A DNA stretch of 64,000 nt from Celeribacter naphthalenivorans. Lineage in GTDB: Bacteria > Pseudomonadota > Alphaproteobacteria > Rhodobacterales > Rhodobacteraceae. The translations under genes were made by a program, and so were the position numbers. The stretch lies in contig NZ_JAIVLK010000002.1 of assembly GCF_020524585.1 (NCBI RefSeq), positions 522,655 to 586,654 of the forward strand, read 5' to 3'. Positions 46,618 through 55,646 of the stretch are shown here, one piece after another. Each line of letters starts with the position of its first letter. Position 1 is the stretch's first letter. The notes under the pieces were generated by a model. It worked only from the letters and a program-made list of their open reading frames with translations, did not search any database and was not told the DNA's origin.

Positions 46618-48026
46618 CCATGATGTTTCAAAAACGTTTCGACCTCATCCTCCGCACCTCCCTGATCCTGCGGCTTTTTCTGAGCACGCTCTTGCTGTCG
46701 CTGACGCTCGCCCCCGCGCAGGCACAAACTCTTGTGGAAACACGCAATCGGGCGATTGATCTCTTTGCTGGACAAGGCAAGCTGATCAAACTCGACAGCC
46801 CAGCGGAGACGGTTTTTCTGGCCAATCCCGAGGTGGCCGATATCGAGATCAAATCTCCGAAACTGCTTTATATCTATGGAAAGTCCATCGGGGAAACGAC
46901 GCTTTTCGTGATTGATGACACAGAAGAAGTGACGCTCAGCAGCGCGGTCAACGTGTCTTTCAACATGGAGGCCATGACCCGTGCCGCCCGCGCCGCGCAG
47001 CCGGGGGGCAGTTTTTCCGTGACAGAGATCGGTGGGGCAATCGTGCTGAGCGGCAGCGTCGACACCATCGGAGAGGCGGAAAAGGTCGAAACAGTGGTGC
47101 GGCAATTGGCCGGGGCCGATGCAACGGTGGTCAATTCCCTGTCATTGAACACCCCGGCGCAGATCAACCTTCAGGTCAAGATCGCGGAAGTGTCCCGAAC
47201 GGTGACGGAAGATTTGGGGGTAAGCTGGAATGTCCTAACTGGACACACATTTTCGAATAGCGCGTACGTGGCGGGTTTTTCTGGTGGATCTGGTGTGGAT
47301 GGAGGATACTCGTTAAGTGGTACGACTTTCCGCCCTTTCAGCACGGGCGGTTTAGAGGTGGGTGTGACGCTCGAGGCGTTGAAAGGACAAGGTCTCCTAA
47401 CAATCCTCTCCGAACCCAATCTCACCGCGCGCTCCGGCGACAAGGCGAGTTTTCTCGCAGGGGGGCGCTTTCCCTATCAGACCACGCAGGACGATGACAC
47501 GGCCACGGTCTTGTTCGAGCCCTTCGGCGTGGAGTTGGAATTCCTGCCGGAGGTCTTGCGCGCGGATCAGATCAAGCTGAACGTGCGCACGCAAATCCGC
47601 GAGCTTGATTTTTCGAACGGAAGCCAGACCAACACGCAGAATGTGCCGCTGATCCGCGAACGAAGTGCCAGCACGACGATCGAGGTTGGCAGCGGTCAGA
47701 GCTTTGCCATCGCGGGTCTGTTCAGTGCGTCGACACAGCAGGATGTCGAACAGGTGCCGGGCCTCGGAGATATTCCGCTGTTGGGCGCCTTGTTCCGGTC
47801 GACACGGTTCCAGAAAGGCGAAAGCGAACTGGTGATCATCGTGACGCCCTACATTGTCGAACCGGCCGCGCCCGGTCAGTTCAAAACGCCGCTCGATAAA
47901 TTCAGCCCGGCCAACAGTCTCGACCGCAATTTCCTCGGCGCGCTCTCCTCCGGTGAGCCGATCAGCAAAGACGGTCCTGTGTCCGTCAAAAATATCAACG
48001 GCAACGCAGGGTTCCTTTTGCAATGA
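46614..48026 (+). CDS. cpaC: Tad secretin CpaC (RcpA)
   Basis: Outer-membrane secretin channel for the Flp pilus. It is 470 residues (GTG at 46614 overlapping the cpaB stop, or ATG at 46620). It has a signal peptide (about 1-38, ending APAQAQ), a pilus N-domain (LDSPAETVFLANPEVADIEI, YGKSIGETTLFVID), a BON-like piece (GGAIVLSGSVDTIGEAEKVE) and a C-terminal secretin domain (about 240-425: VGVTLEALKGQGLLTILSEP and QVPGLGDIPLLGALFRSTRF). The stretch at about 47213-47405 uses rare codons (TTA, CTA, AGT, GGA) unlike the rest. Confidence 0.92.
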   Translation: MTMMFQKRFDLILRTSLILRLFLSTLLLSLTLAPAQAQTLVETRNRAIDLFAGQGKLIKLDSPAETVFLANPEVADIEIKSPKLLYIYGKSIGETTLFVIDDTEEVTLSSAVNVSFNMEAMTRAARAAQPGGSFSVTEIGGAIVLSGSVDTIGEAEKVETVVRQLAGADATVVNSLSLNTPAQINLQVKIAEVSRTVTEDLGVSWNVLTGHTFSNSAYVAGFSGGSGVDGGYSLSGTTFRPFSTGGLEVGVTLEALKGQGLLTILSEPNLTARSGDKASFLAGGRFPYQTTQDDDTATVLFEPFGVELEFLPEVLRADQIKLNVRTQIRELDFSNGSQTNTQNVPLIRERSASTTIEVGSGQSFAIAGLFSASTQQDVEQVPGLGDIPLLGALFRSTRFQKGESELVIIVTPYIVEPAAPGQFKTPLDKFSPANSLDRNFLGALSSGEPISKDGPVSVKNINGNAGFLLQ

Positions 48027-48589
48027 CACTGATCCGAATGTCCTCCGTCTGTGCCCTTGTCGGCATTTCCCTGCTGAGTGCCTGTGCCACGCCAGCTGTG
48101 GATCGCGGCGCGATGCAGCGTGTTTCGGCGCCCTATGTCGAGGTTCAGCATCAGTTTCGCTTCACCAGCGGCGGGGGCGATCTTTCGACCTCCGAAAGAC
48201 AAGCCATCGAGCGCTTTTTGAACCGTCTTGCCCTGACGGACAGCGACTTGGTGATCGCAACCCTTCCGGGAAGCGGCCAGCCCAAGGTGGATGCGGCACG
48301 CGCGCAGGCGATGCGGTCGCTCTTGTCGCGCAGCCCGGCCAAAGTTGAAATTCTAAGGGATGAGACCTTCGGGGCCCGACCGACGCCGAGGCGACAGGTC
48401 GGCATTCTGCGTGCGGTGCGCGCCCAAGGGCTTGCGGTTTCCTGTGCGCCGGGAGAGCTCATCGCGGATCTGGGCTGTGCAAGTGCGACCAATCTTGCGG
48501 TGATGATTCATGAGCCGGGCGATGTTCTGGCGCCGGATGTGACAGCGGCGCGGGCCTATCGTGACAATCCGGCGGAGACGGCGCAATGA
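48023..48589 (+). CDS. cpaD: Tad pilus lipoprotein CpaD
   Basis: A 188-residue outer-membrane lipoprotein with lipobox LLSAC (Cys at residue 21). CpaD-family segments include FRFTSGGGDLSTSERQAIER and CAPGELIADLGCASATNLAV. It probably acts as a pilotin or accessory of the secretin. It overlaps both neighbours by 4 bp. Confidence 0.88.
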   Translation: MTLIRMSSVCALVGISLLSACATPAVDRGAMQRVSAPYVEVQHQFRFTSGGGDLSTSERQAIERFLNRLALTDSDLVIATLPGSGQPKVDAARAQAMRSLLSRSPAKVEILRDETFGARPTPRRQVGILRAVRAQGLAVSCAPGELIADLGCASATNLAVMIHEPGDVLAPDVTAARAYRDNPAETAQ

Positions 48590-49845
48590 ACGGCGCAATG
48601 AACCAAGCCTTGCCGTCTCAAACGGTCACCCGCCATGAAATCGATGCGTTTGTGGCCTCGGAAGAGGGGCGCGATGCGGTCACCTTGCTGATGCAGCGCC
48701 TTGGTGCAAGCGACGCCGCCACCCTTCAAACCGGCACGCTTGAAACCGTGGCCCGGCTGGCAGGTCTTGCGCCGTTTCGCAAGCTCATGTTCGTGGAACT
48801 GGGGGCGGGCGACATGGCTGCCCATCTTGAAGCTGTCCGCGAGATTGTCGCCGAGGGGGGAGAGCTCGTGCTGCTCGGACGCGAAAACAGTGTGGCGGCA
48901 TATCGTCATTTTCTGGCGGCCGGGGCGCGGGATTACCTGACGCTGCCTTTGGAGGCGGATTTTATTCTACCGGAGGTGTTTGCCGCGCCGAAAGGCGCTC
49001 TTCCTGCGCATGGCACCCCGCCAAAGGGCCGTGTTGTTGCGGTTTGCGGGGCGTCCGGCGGGGTCGGCGCGAGCCTGTTGGCCGCCAATTTGGCCGTTGC
49101 GTTTCAGACGCAAAGCGCGGCACGTGGGGCAGGGACGTCCAGCGCGGGGCCGGGGGCAAGGGTCGGTCTGCTTGATACGGATTTCGCCTTTGGGTCTTTG
49201 GCGGTCGATTTCGACATCGATGCGACGCAGGGCGTTTTCGAAACCTTGGAAAGACCGGAGCGCGTCGACAGCACCTATCTGCAATCCAGTATGGCAGAGG
49301 TTTTGCCCGGCTTGTCGGTCTATGCCGGAGAGCTTCATGACGTGTCACAGCTCGCGGCGTATGAACAAGGGCTTGCGGGGCTTGTGCAGACGCTGAAGGC
49401 GGAGTTCCCTCTGACAGTGATCGATCTGCCGCGCCGTCTTTTGTCGCAGGATACGGGGGTGTTGCGGGAGCTGGACGATGTGGTGCTGGTTCTGGCGCCC
49501 GGATTCGGTGCGTTGCGTTCGGCGGGACGGCTGATCGAGCGTGTGAATAGTCTAAACGGGGCCACGCGGGTCTGGAACGTTGTGTCCCATAGCCGCCGCG
49601 ATGCCGGATTGAGCCGCAAAGAGATCGCTGAGGCGCTGGGGCAGCCGGTGACATGTGAGTTGCCTTTGAGCTCTGCCGAGATTGCGCGGGCGTCGGTCAA
49701 GGGCATGCCGTTGCAATCCGAGTTTCCAAGGAGCGCTTACGCCCGAAAAGTCACCGATCTGGCCCAAACGATATTGGCGGCATCGGAACAGGAGACATCC
49801 GAGGCAAACGACCGTCGGTCTTGGTGGAAGAAGAGGTCGCGATGA
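48586..49845 (+). CDS. cpaE: Tad pilus ParA/MinD-like protein CpaE (TadZ)
   Basis: Localises the pilus apparatus to its cell site. It is 419 residues. A receiver-like N-terminal domain (about 50-130: ELVLLGRENSVAAYRHFLAA, GARDYLTLPLEADF) is followed by a MinD/ParA-like ATPase domain (about 140-390). The Walker A region reads GASGGVGAS (residues 155-163), with both canonical lysines missing (Ser157 and Ala162), so ATP handling may be altered, as in atypical TadZ proteins. LLDTDFAFGSLAVDFDI is the next ATPase motif. It overlaps cpaF by 4 bp. Confidence 0.88.
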   Translation: MNGAMNQALPSQTVTRHEIDAFVASEEGRDAVTLLMQRLGASDAATLQTGTLETVARLAGLAPFRKLMFVELGAGDMAAHLEAVREIVAEGGELVLLGRENSVAAYRHFLAAGARDYLTLPLEADFILPEVFAAPKGALPAHGTPPKGRVVAVCGASGGVGASLLAANLAVAFQTQSAARGAGTSSAGPGARVGLLDTDFAFGSLAVDFDIDATQGVFETLERPERVDSTYLQSSMAEVLPGLSVYAGELHDVSQLAAYEQGLAGLVQTLKAEFPLTVIDLPRRLLSQDTGVLRELDDVVLVLAPGFGALRSAGRLIERVNSLNGATRVWNVVSHSRRDAGLSRKEIAEALGQPVTCELPLSSAEIARASVKGMPLQSEFPRSAYARKVTDLAQTILAASEQETSEANDRRSWWKKRSR

Positions 49846-51383
49846 CACTGTCTGCCCCTCGATCCGCGACAGCAACGTCGACCGCGCATGCTCAAATCAC
49901 GGAGCGTGTTCGCCTTTTGATGGCGGACGGTGCGCAGGGCGGCCCCTATTTGGTGAGTTCCGCGATTGATTGGTATCAGGCGCAAAGCGGTGAAACCGTG
50001 CCGCGCGATGTGCAGCGGGCGCTGATGCAGGATCTGGTCGCGGGCGCGGAGAGCCTTGTTCCCGCCGCGCCGCCGGTCGTGCCCGTATCGCCAGGGCGCG
50101 CGCAGTATCAGCCCGAGTTTACCAAGCGGGTGATGCAGCTTGGTGGGCAAATCGCGCCCGAGGTGATCGGACTTTTGGATTTGCGGGCCTTGGGGCATTT
50201 GTCTTTGGACGCGCAGCGCAGTGCGATCCGGGATGCCGTTCTGAGCGTCAGCCGTGGGCAGAAACTCGATCTGAACGGCGTCGAGACGGCGGAGCTGGTC
50301 GATTACGTCGTGGATGACATGTTGGCGCTGGGGCCGCTTGAGCGTCTGCTTGCGGATGACAGCGTCTCCGAGATCATGGTGAATGGGCCCCGGCAGATTT
50401 ATGTCGAGCGCCACGGACAATTGGAGCTGGCGGATATTTGTTTTCGCGATGACGACCATGTGGTGAACATCGCCTCGCGGATTGTTGGCGCCGTTGGGCG
50501 GCGGGTGGATGAGACGACGCCGCTGGTCGATGCGCGCCTGCCGGATGGCAGCCGGATCAATGTGACCATCCCCCCTTTGGCTGTGGACGGGCCGACCATG
50601 ACCATTCGGAAATTTCCGAAAGACGATCTGACGCTTGAGGATCTGGTGGAGCGCCGCAGTCTCAGCCGACAGATGGCGCAATTTCTGCGTCTATGCGCGC
50701 AGTTGCGGCTCAATCTTCTGATTTCCGGTGGCACGGGGTCCGGGAAGACCACGCTTTTGAACGCAATTTCGCGGGAGATTCCGAAAAAAGAGAGGATCGT
50801 GACGCTTGAGGATGCTGCCGAACTGCGTCTGCAGCAGCCGCATGTCGTCCGTCTCGAAACGCGCCCTGCGAATATCGAGGGCGAGGGGGCGGTTCCCATG
50901 CGGGCCCTGTTCCGCAATGCACTGAGGATGCGACCGGACCGGATCATCATCGGTGAGGTGCGTGGCGATGAGGCATTCGATCTTTTGCAGGCGATGAACA
51001 CCGGACATGACGGTTCGATGAGCACGCTGCACGCGAATACGCCGCGCGAGGCCCTGACCCGGATGGAAAACATGATTGCCATGTCCGGCGTTGTCCTTCC
51101 GACGGAATTTGTACGTCAACAGCTGGGCGACGCGATCCACGTGATCGTGCAAATTTCGCGTATGCGCGACGGCGGGCGGAGGGTGTCCTCGATCTCAGAA
51201 ATCGTGGGGATCGAAGGCAATGTCGTCAGCCTTCAGGAACTGTTCCGTTTCGTCCCGCGCCCCTATGAAGGCGAGGCCGTGCAGGGCGATTTTGTCTCCG
51301 CTGGACTTATGCCCGGTTTCCTCGATCTGGCGGTGGAGCATGGGCTCGACAAGACATTGCGGCAAACCATGGAGCCAGGCTGA
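49842..51383 (+). CDS. cpaF: Tad pilus motor ATPase CpaF (TadA)
   Basis: Hexameric type II/IV secretion ATPase that drives Flp assembly. It is 513 residues from the ATG at 49842 overlapping the cpaE stop. The N-terminal extension has QLGGQIAPEVIGLLDLRALG. The catalytic core carries the Walker A ISGGTGSGKTT (294-304), an Asp box (RIVTLEDAAELRL), Walker B (MRPDRIIIGEVRGDEAFDLL) and the His box (NTGHDGSMSTLHANTPREAL). Confidence 0.95.
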   Translation: MTLSAPRSATATSTAHAQITERVRLLMADGAQGGPYLVSSAIDWYQAQSGETVPRDVQRALMQDLVAGAESLVPAAPPVVPVSPGRAQYQPEFTKRVMQLGGQIAPEVIGLLDLRALGHLSLDAQRSAIRDAVLSVSRGQKLDLNGVETAELVDYVVDDMLALGPLERLLADDSVSEIMVNGPRQIYVERHGQLELADICFRDDDHVVNIASRIVGAVGRRVDETTPLVDARLPDGSRINVTIPPLAVDGPTMTIRKFPKDDLTLEDLVERRSLSRQMAQFLRLCAQLRLNLLISGGTGSGKTTLLNAISREIPKKERIVTLEDAAELRLQQPHVVRLETRPANIEGEGAVPMRALFRNALRMRPDRIIIGEVRGDEAFDLLQAMNTGHDGSMSTLHANTPREALTRMENMIAMSGVVLPTEFVRQQLGDAIHVIVQISRMRDGGRRVSSISEIVGIEGNVVSLQELFRFVPRPYEGEAVQGDFVSAGLMPGFLDLAVEHGLDKTLRQTMEPG

Positions 51384-52354
51384 TGTTGATGTCTGCGCTT
51401 TTGTTTTTGCTCATTTTCGTCGCTTGCGTCGCCGTGAGTACCTTTGCCCTGATGATGTACGATCGGACCAACCGGGGCCGTAGGGACCGTTTGATGCGGG
51501 CTGCGGCGGCGCATCCCGGCGCCACCTCCGCACAGGTGCGGCAACGGCTTGCAGAGAGTGCCTCCGAGGCGGCGTCGTCCGTGCTCAAGCGTGAAAAAAG
51601 CGGTGTGATCGGCGTGCTGGAGCAGCGGTTGCGTGTCGCAGGGCTGACGCTCTCCGCGCCGACTGGGCTTTTTTTGGTTTTTCTTTTGTCGGCCCTGAGT
51701 TTTCTCGGCTTGATGGTCTTCGCGGCGGTGTCTGCACTGTGGTCGGCTTTGATTGCGATTGGGACCGGCTGGATGGTCTTGAATGTTGTGCTCGACATTC
51801 TGCGCCTGCGGCGGGTGCGTCAGTTCACCGAAGCCTTGCCCGATTGTCTCGATGTCTTCGCGCGCGGGCTGCGGGCCGGACAACCTCTCGGGGAGGCGCT
51901 CGGTCTGGTGGCCAATCACTCCAAGGGGATCGCGCAGGAAGAGTTTCTCAGATGTCGTGAGGAATATCGTATGGGGATGGCGCTGGATGAGGCTCTGTCG
52001 GGGATGGCGGATCGGATCACCTCCCCGGAAGCGCGTTTTATCGCCGTGGCCACGGGATTGCAGGCCGAAACCGGTGGCAACCTGATTGAGACGCTTGAAA
52101 ACCTTGCCATGCTCCTGCGGGACCGGCGCAAGTTGCGCAAAAAGGCGGCGGCGCTTTCGGCCGAGACGCGGGTGAGTGCGGTGATCCTCTCCGGGCTGCC
52201 GTTTGTTGTCGGTGGCGTCATTTTCTTTATGAACCCGACATATCTTTCGCCGCTCCTCGAGGATCCGAGAGGCCGCATTCTCGGCATTCTGGGGTTGCTC
52301 AGCCTGAGCCTCGGCATTGCCAGTATGTATAAACTGTCGCGGATAGATGTCTGA
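51383..52354 (+). CDS. tadB: Tad inner-membrane platform protein TadB
   Basis: GspF-like integral membrane platform protein that works with TadC and the motor ATPase. It is 323 residues, with membrane helices near 1-22, 90-130 and at the C-terminus (about 265-315). The T2SSF cytoplasmic domain includes FTEALPDCLDVFARGLRAGQ and FIAVATGLQAETGGNLIETL. The start overlaps the cpaF stop by one base. Confidence 0.92.
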   Translation: MLMSALLFLLIFVACVAVSTFALMMYDRTNRGRRDRLMRAAAAHPGATSAQVRQRLAESASEAASSVLKREKSGVIGVLEQRLRVAGLTLSAPTGLFLVFLLSALSFLGLMVFAAVSALWSALIAIGTGWMVLNVVLDILRLRRVRQFTEALPDCLDVFARGLRAGQPLGEALGLVANHSKGIAQEEFLRCREEYRMGMALDEALSGMADRITSPEARFIAVATGLQAETGGNLIETLENLAMLLRDRRKLRKKAAALSAETRVSAVILSGLPFVVGGVIFFMNPTYLSPLLEDPRGRILGILGLLSLSLGIASMYKLSRIDV

Positions 52355-53339
52355 GATGGAACGTTTTTTTCTCCTCTTGGTCGTGTTTGCGGCTCTGGGT
52401 CTCCTACAGGTTCTGTTTTGGGGGCTATGGGACGCAAGGGCCCGACGCGCGCGATTGCAGCGCACGATCGCGCGGCACACGCAAGCCCGACAGACGCAAG
52501 GGGCATCGTCAATGGCCTTTGCGCCTGCTGTGGGCAACCCGATGCACAAGCGTTTTCAGGACCATTTGACACGCATGGCGGTGGCGACGTTTGAGCGGGT
52601 CTCTGTCGTGAAAGGCAGTGAGGCGGAGGCGTCGGATGCGCTGTTGAAAGCCGCAGGCATTCGCAGCCGGGATGCCCATCTGGTCTATGCCTTTCTGAAA
52701 CTGGTTCTGCCGATTGCCGGAGCGTTTTTGGCGTTGTTCTGGTTGATGTTCAATGCGGACGGCGGGCTCAATCCGCTTTCCGTCATTATTGGTGTAAGTG
52801 GCTGCGCGCTTTTCTTTTCCCGTGCGCCGGATGCTTTTTTGGCAATGCGCCGCCGCAAGCGGCTGGAACGTGTGCGCCGGGCGTTTCCCGATATGCTGGA
52901 GCTTTTGGTGATCGTCAGCGAAGCGGGCCTTGGTCCGCTGCCGGCGCTGCGGCGGGTCGCGCGGGAACTGCAGGTGAGCTGTCCCGATCTGTCTTTGGAA
53001 CTGCAACAGCTCGTGCTCGAACTCACGGTTTTGCCGCAGCGTGCAGAGGCGTGGCGCAATTTCGAAGAGCGTCTGCCCTTGCCGGAAATCTCGGTGTTTG
53101 CCAATGCCCTTGTGCAGGCAGAGCGCTATGGCACGCCGTTCCGCGGCACGCTGCGCAATCTGATGCAGGACACGCGGTCGGCGCGTCTGTTGCAGATCGA
53201 GGAAAAGGCCGGACGTCTGCCCGCCCTTATGACGATCCCGCTGATTGTTTTCATCATGCCCGCGCTTTTCGTGGTGTTGATCGGCCCAGCCGTGCTGAGC
53301 ATTCTTGACAATATTATGCAGGGAGGAGCGGGGGGATGA
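52347..53339 (+). CDS. tadC: Tad inner-membrane platform protein TadC
   Basis: Second GspF-like platform protein, 330 residues. A membrane helix at 6-24, two more around 112-150 and one near the C-terminus flank the T2SSF domain (FPDMLELLVIVSEAGLGPLP, SVFANALVQAERYGTPFRGT). It overlaps tadB by 8 bp and the tadE-like gene by 4 bp. Confidence 0.92.
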   Translation: MSEMERFFLLLVVFAALGLLQVLFWGLWDARARRARLQRTIARHTQARQTQGASSMAFAPAVGNPMHKRFQDHLTRMAVATFERVSVVKGSEAEASDALLKAAGIRSRDAHLVYAFLKLVLPIAGAFLALFWLMFNADGGLNPLSVIIGVSGCALFFSRAPDAFLAMRRRKRLERVRRAFPDMLELLVIVSEAGLGPLPALRRVARELQVSCPDLSLELQQLVLELTVLPQRAEAWRNFEERLPLPEISVFANALVQAERYGTPFRGTLRNLMQDTRSARLLQIEEKAGRLPALMTIPLIVFIMPALFVVLIGPAVLSILDNIMQGGAGG

Positions 53340-53770
53340 ACCTGTTTCGGCGTCATTTGCAGGAGGACGAGGGGGCAACGGCGGTCGAGTTCGCGCTCGT
53401 TCTGCCGGTGCTTTTGAGCATCCTCTTCGGCATCATTGCCTTCGGTCAGTATTTTGCCATTGCCAACAGCCTGCAGCAATTCGCGGCAGAAGCCCTGCGC
53501 TATTCGGTGAGCGAGCCCTTCATGGCCGACCGTGAGGCGCGCGCGAACAGCTTTCTGAACAGCCCCGGAGAGCGCTTTGCCTTTCTCGACGCCACCAAGA
53601 TTTCCCGCACCGTGACGCCCAGCGAAACGGTCACAGAGAGCGGTCTGACCGTCACAGCGCTACAGATCACGCTGACCTACGATCTGAGCGGAACGGCGGT
53701 CGATATTGCAGACAGGTTCCTTGGCATCGGGATCGCTGACATCACCCGGAGCAGTTACCTTGCCTATTAA
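53336..53770 (+). CDS. tadE: TadE-like pseudopilin
   Basis: A 144-residue minor pilin-like protein. The N-terminus has the prepilin/TadE pattern EDEGATAVEFALVLPVLLSI with one hydrophobic helix (about 17-40), and a periplasmic beta-rich remainder. It is probably cut by a prepilin peptidase encoded elsewhere. It overlaps tadC by 4 bp and the TadG-like gene by about 11 bp. Confidence 0.9.
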   Translation: MNLFRRHLQEDEGATAVEFALVLPVLLSILFGIIAFGQYFAIANSLQQFAAEALRYSVSEPFMADREARANSFLNSPGERFAFLDATKISRTVTPSETVTESGLTVTALQITLTYDLSGTAVDIADRFLGIGIADITRSSYLAY

Positions 53771-55538
53771 GCGCCATTTTCAGAGGTTTCACCGCGATGA
53801 ACGTGGGGCAGTTGCGATTGTGGTCGCGCTCTTTATGACCGTTGCGATCGGGTTTCTGGCCTTGGGTGTCGACTTGGGGGCGCTCTATTTCGAGCAAAAG
53901 ACCTTGCAAACGCGTGCTGATATGGCGGCGGTGAGTGCGGTTTTGAATCTTGACGACAGCCCGGCTCAGAACGCTCAGGACACGGTAGAGGGCAATGCCT
54001 TGGCCATCGCCGATCTGGAAACGCTGTCCTATGGTCGATACCTCTATGACGCGGCTGTCTCGCCCGAGGCGCGGTTCACCGTGGGGGATTTGACCGACAC
54101 CGCGACCAATGCGGCAGAGGTCGTTCTCACGGATGATGCGCCGCTCTATTTCTCCTCTCTGTTTCTTGGTACGAACAGCACGCCGTTGAGCGCTTCCGCA
54201 ACCGCTGCCCGGTTCGATTTCGCGTCTTTCAGCCTTGGTTCGCGCTTGTTGTCGCTGGACGAGGGGCTGCTGAATGCGCTGCTTGAGGAGGCTCTGGGCA
54301 CTTCCTTGTCGCTCACCGCTCTGGATTACGAGGCTCTGGCCAATACGAATATCGACCTTTTGACCTTCTCAGATGCTTTGGCCAATCGGATCGATTTGAC
54401 CGCCGCGAATTACGAAGACATTTTGACCTCCGATATTGACCTGCTCGATGTGGCGGGGGCGCTGCTCGATACCGGGCTGGTCTCGGGCTCGACGGATGTC
54501 TTGACCGCCATTCTCAATGGTGCGGTGTCCAGCACTTTGAATGCGGCGCAATTGATTGCGATCGACGGCGACAATGTTGCCTTGCAGCTTGAAGATGTGC
54601 TCGGGGAAGTGTCTGTTTCCGCTCTCGATATCCTGATGACGAGTGTCGAGATCCTCAATCAGGATCACTATATCGAAGCCAGTCTGGATCTCGATATTCC
54701 TGGTGTTCTGGACACCGATTTGGGGTTGATCGTCGGGGCGCGGAAGGCGGGGTCTGGCTGGATCACGCTGGGAGATCGCGGCGCCACAGTGCATACGGCT
54801 CAGGTGCGTCTCAAGCTGTTGCTCGATCTGTCTCCGAGCCTTCTCGACGGCATCGGCGAGGGGGTCTCCGTGCTGTCTTTGCGTTTGCCGCTCTATGCCG
54901 AGATTGCGAGTGCCACGGCCACCTTGGCGGATCTCAATTGCGACGCCGGGGATGCGGACGATGTTGTGGCGCGGTTCGACACGGGCTTTGCGCCGATGAC
55001 CGGAACGACGGGCAACCATGTGCTCGAATTGTTTCTGGGTGAATTCGATGCGCCGACCTTCGAGGACACGACGACCCCGCTGGATGCCGATTTGCTGGAG
55101 CCCGCGAAGTTTCTCGATCTGGAACTGAGCCTGCTGTTGATCACCATTGATTTGTTTTCGCTGAACATCAAATCCCATGTCGCGACGGGAATTTCGGCTC
55201 AGCCGGAAACGGAATTCCGCGTGTCCCAGATTGGCGAGACACAGACCTACGGGGTGGAGGGCCTGCTCAGTTCAACCGTGGCCAGTTTGCTGGACCCGGA
55301 CAATCTCGAGATCACTGTCAGCAATGACAGCCCATCTCTTCTGGGGGGGCTTCTGGCGCCGGTGCTCGCGCTGGTGAACCTGATCCTGACCACCTTGCCG
55401 AATATGTTGCTGGGGGCGCTGTTGATCCCGGTCGATGCCGTGCTCGATGCGCTTCTCAACATGCTTGGCATTGGTGTCGGCGAGGCGGACCTGACGCTTG
55501 ACGGCGTGTCCTGTGGCAAGGTTATGCTGGTCCGATGA
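53760..55538 (+). CDS. tadG: TadG-like pilus protein
   Basis: A 592-residue protein from a TTG start at 53760, which has GGAG eight bases upstream; an earlier TTG at 53706 lies deep in tadE. The N-terminus is the TadE/G-type anchor (RDERGAVAIVVALFMTVAIG) followed by DLGALYFEQKTLQTRADMAA, typical of TadG. The rest is a long Leu/Asp-rich region (LDTGLVSGSTDVLTAILNGA and similar), with no clear von Willebrand A domain. It may form a pilus tip or envelope-spanning part. Confidence 0.85.
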   Translation: MPIKRHFQRFHRDERGAVAIVVALFMTVAIGFLALGVDLGALYFEQKTLQTRADMAAVSAVLNLDDSPAQNAQDTVEGNALAIADLETLSYGRYLYDAAVSPEARFTVGDLTDTATNAAEVVLTDDAPLYFSSLFLGTNSTPLSASATAARFDFASFSLGSRLLSLDEGLLNALLEEALGTSLSLTALDYEALANTNIDLLTFSDALANRIDLTAANYEDILTSDIDLLDVAGALLDTGLVSGSTDVLTAILNGAVSSTLNAAQLIAIDGDNVALQLEDVLGEVSVSALDILMTSVEILNQDHYIEASLDLDIPGVLDTDLGLIVGARKAGSGWITLGDRGATVHTAQVRLKLLLDLSPSLLDGIGEGVSVLSLRLPLYAEIASATATLADLNCDAGDADDVVARFDTGFAPMTGTTGNHVLELFLGEFDAPTFEDTTTPLDADLLEPAKFLDLELSLLLITIDLFSLNIKSHVATGISAQPETEFRVSQIGETQTYGVEGLLSSTVASLLDPDNLEITVSNDSPSLLGGLLAPVLALVNLILTTLPNMLLGALLIPVDAVLDALLNMLGIGVGEADLTLDGVSCGKVMLVR

Positions 55539-55646
55539 CTGGTCTCGCGTCCCTCATACGAAACCGCTGCCGTGGGGCTGTTTTGCCTCACTTTTCCCTC
55601 ATGTCCTCACGTTGTCCGGAGTAGCCTCTTGCGCCTTAACACACAT

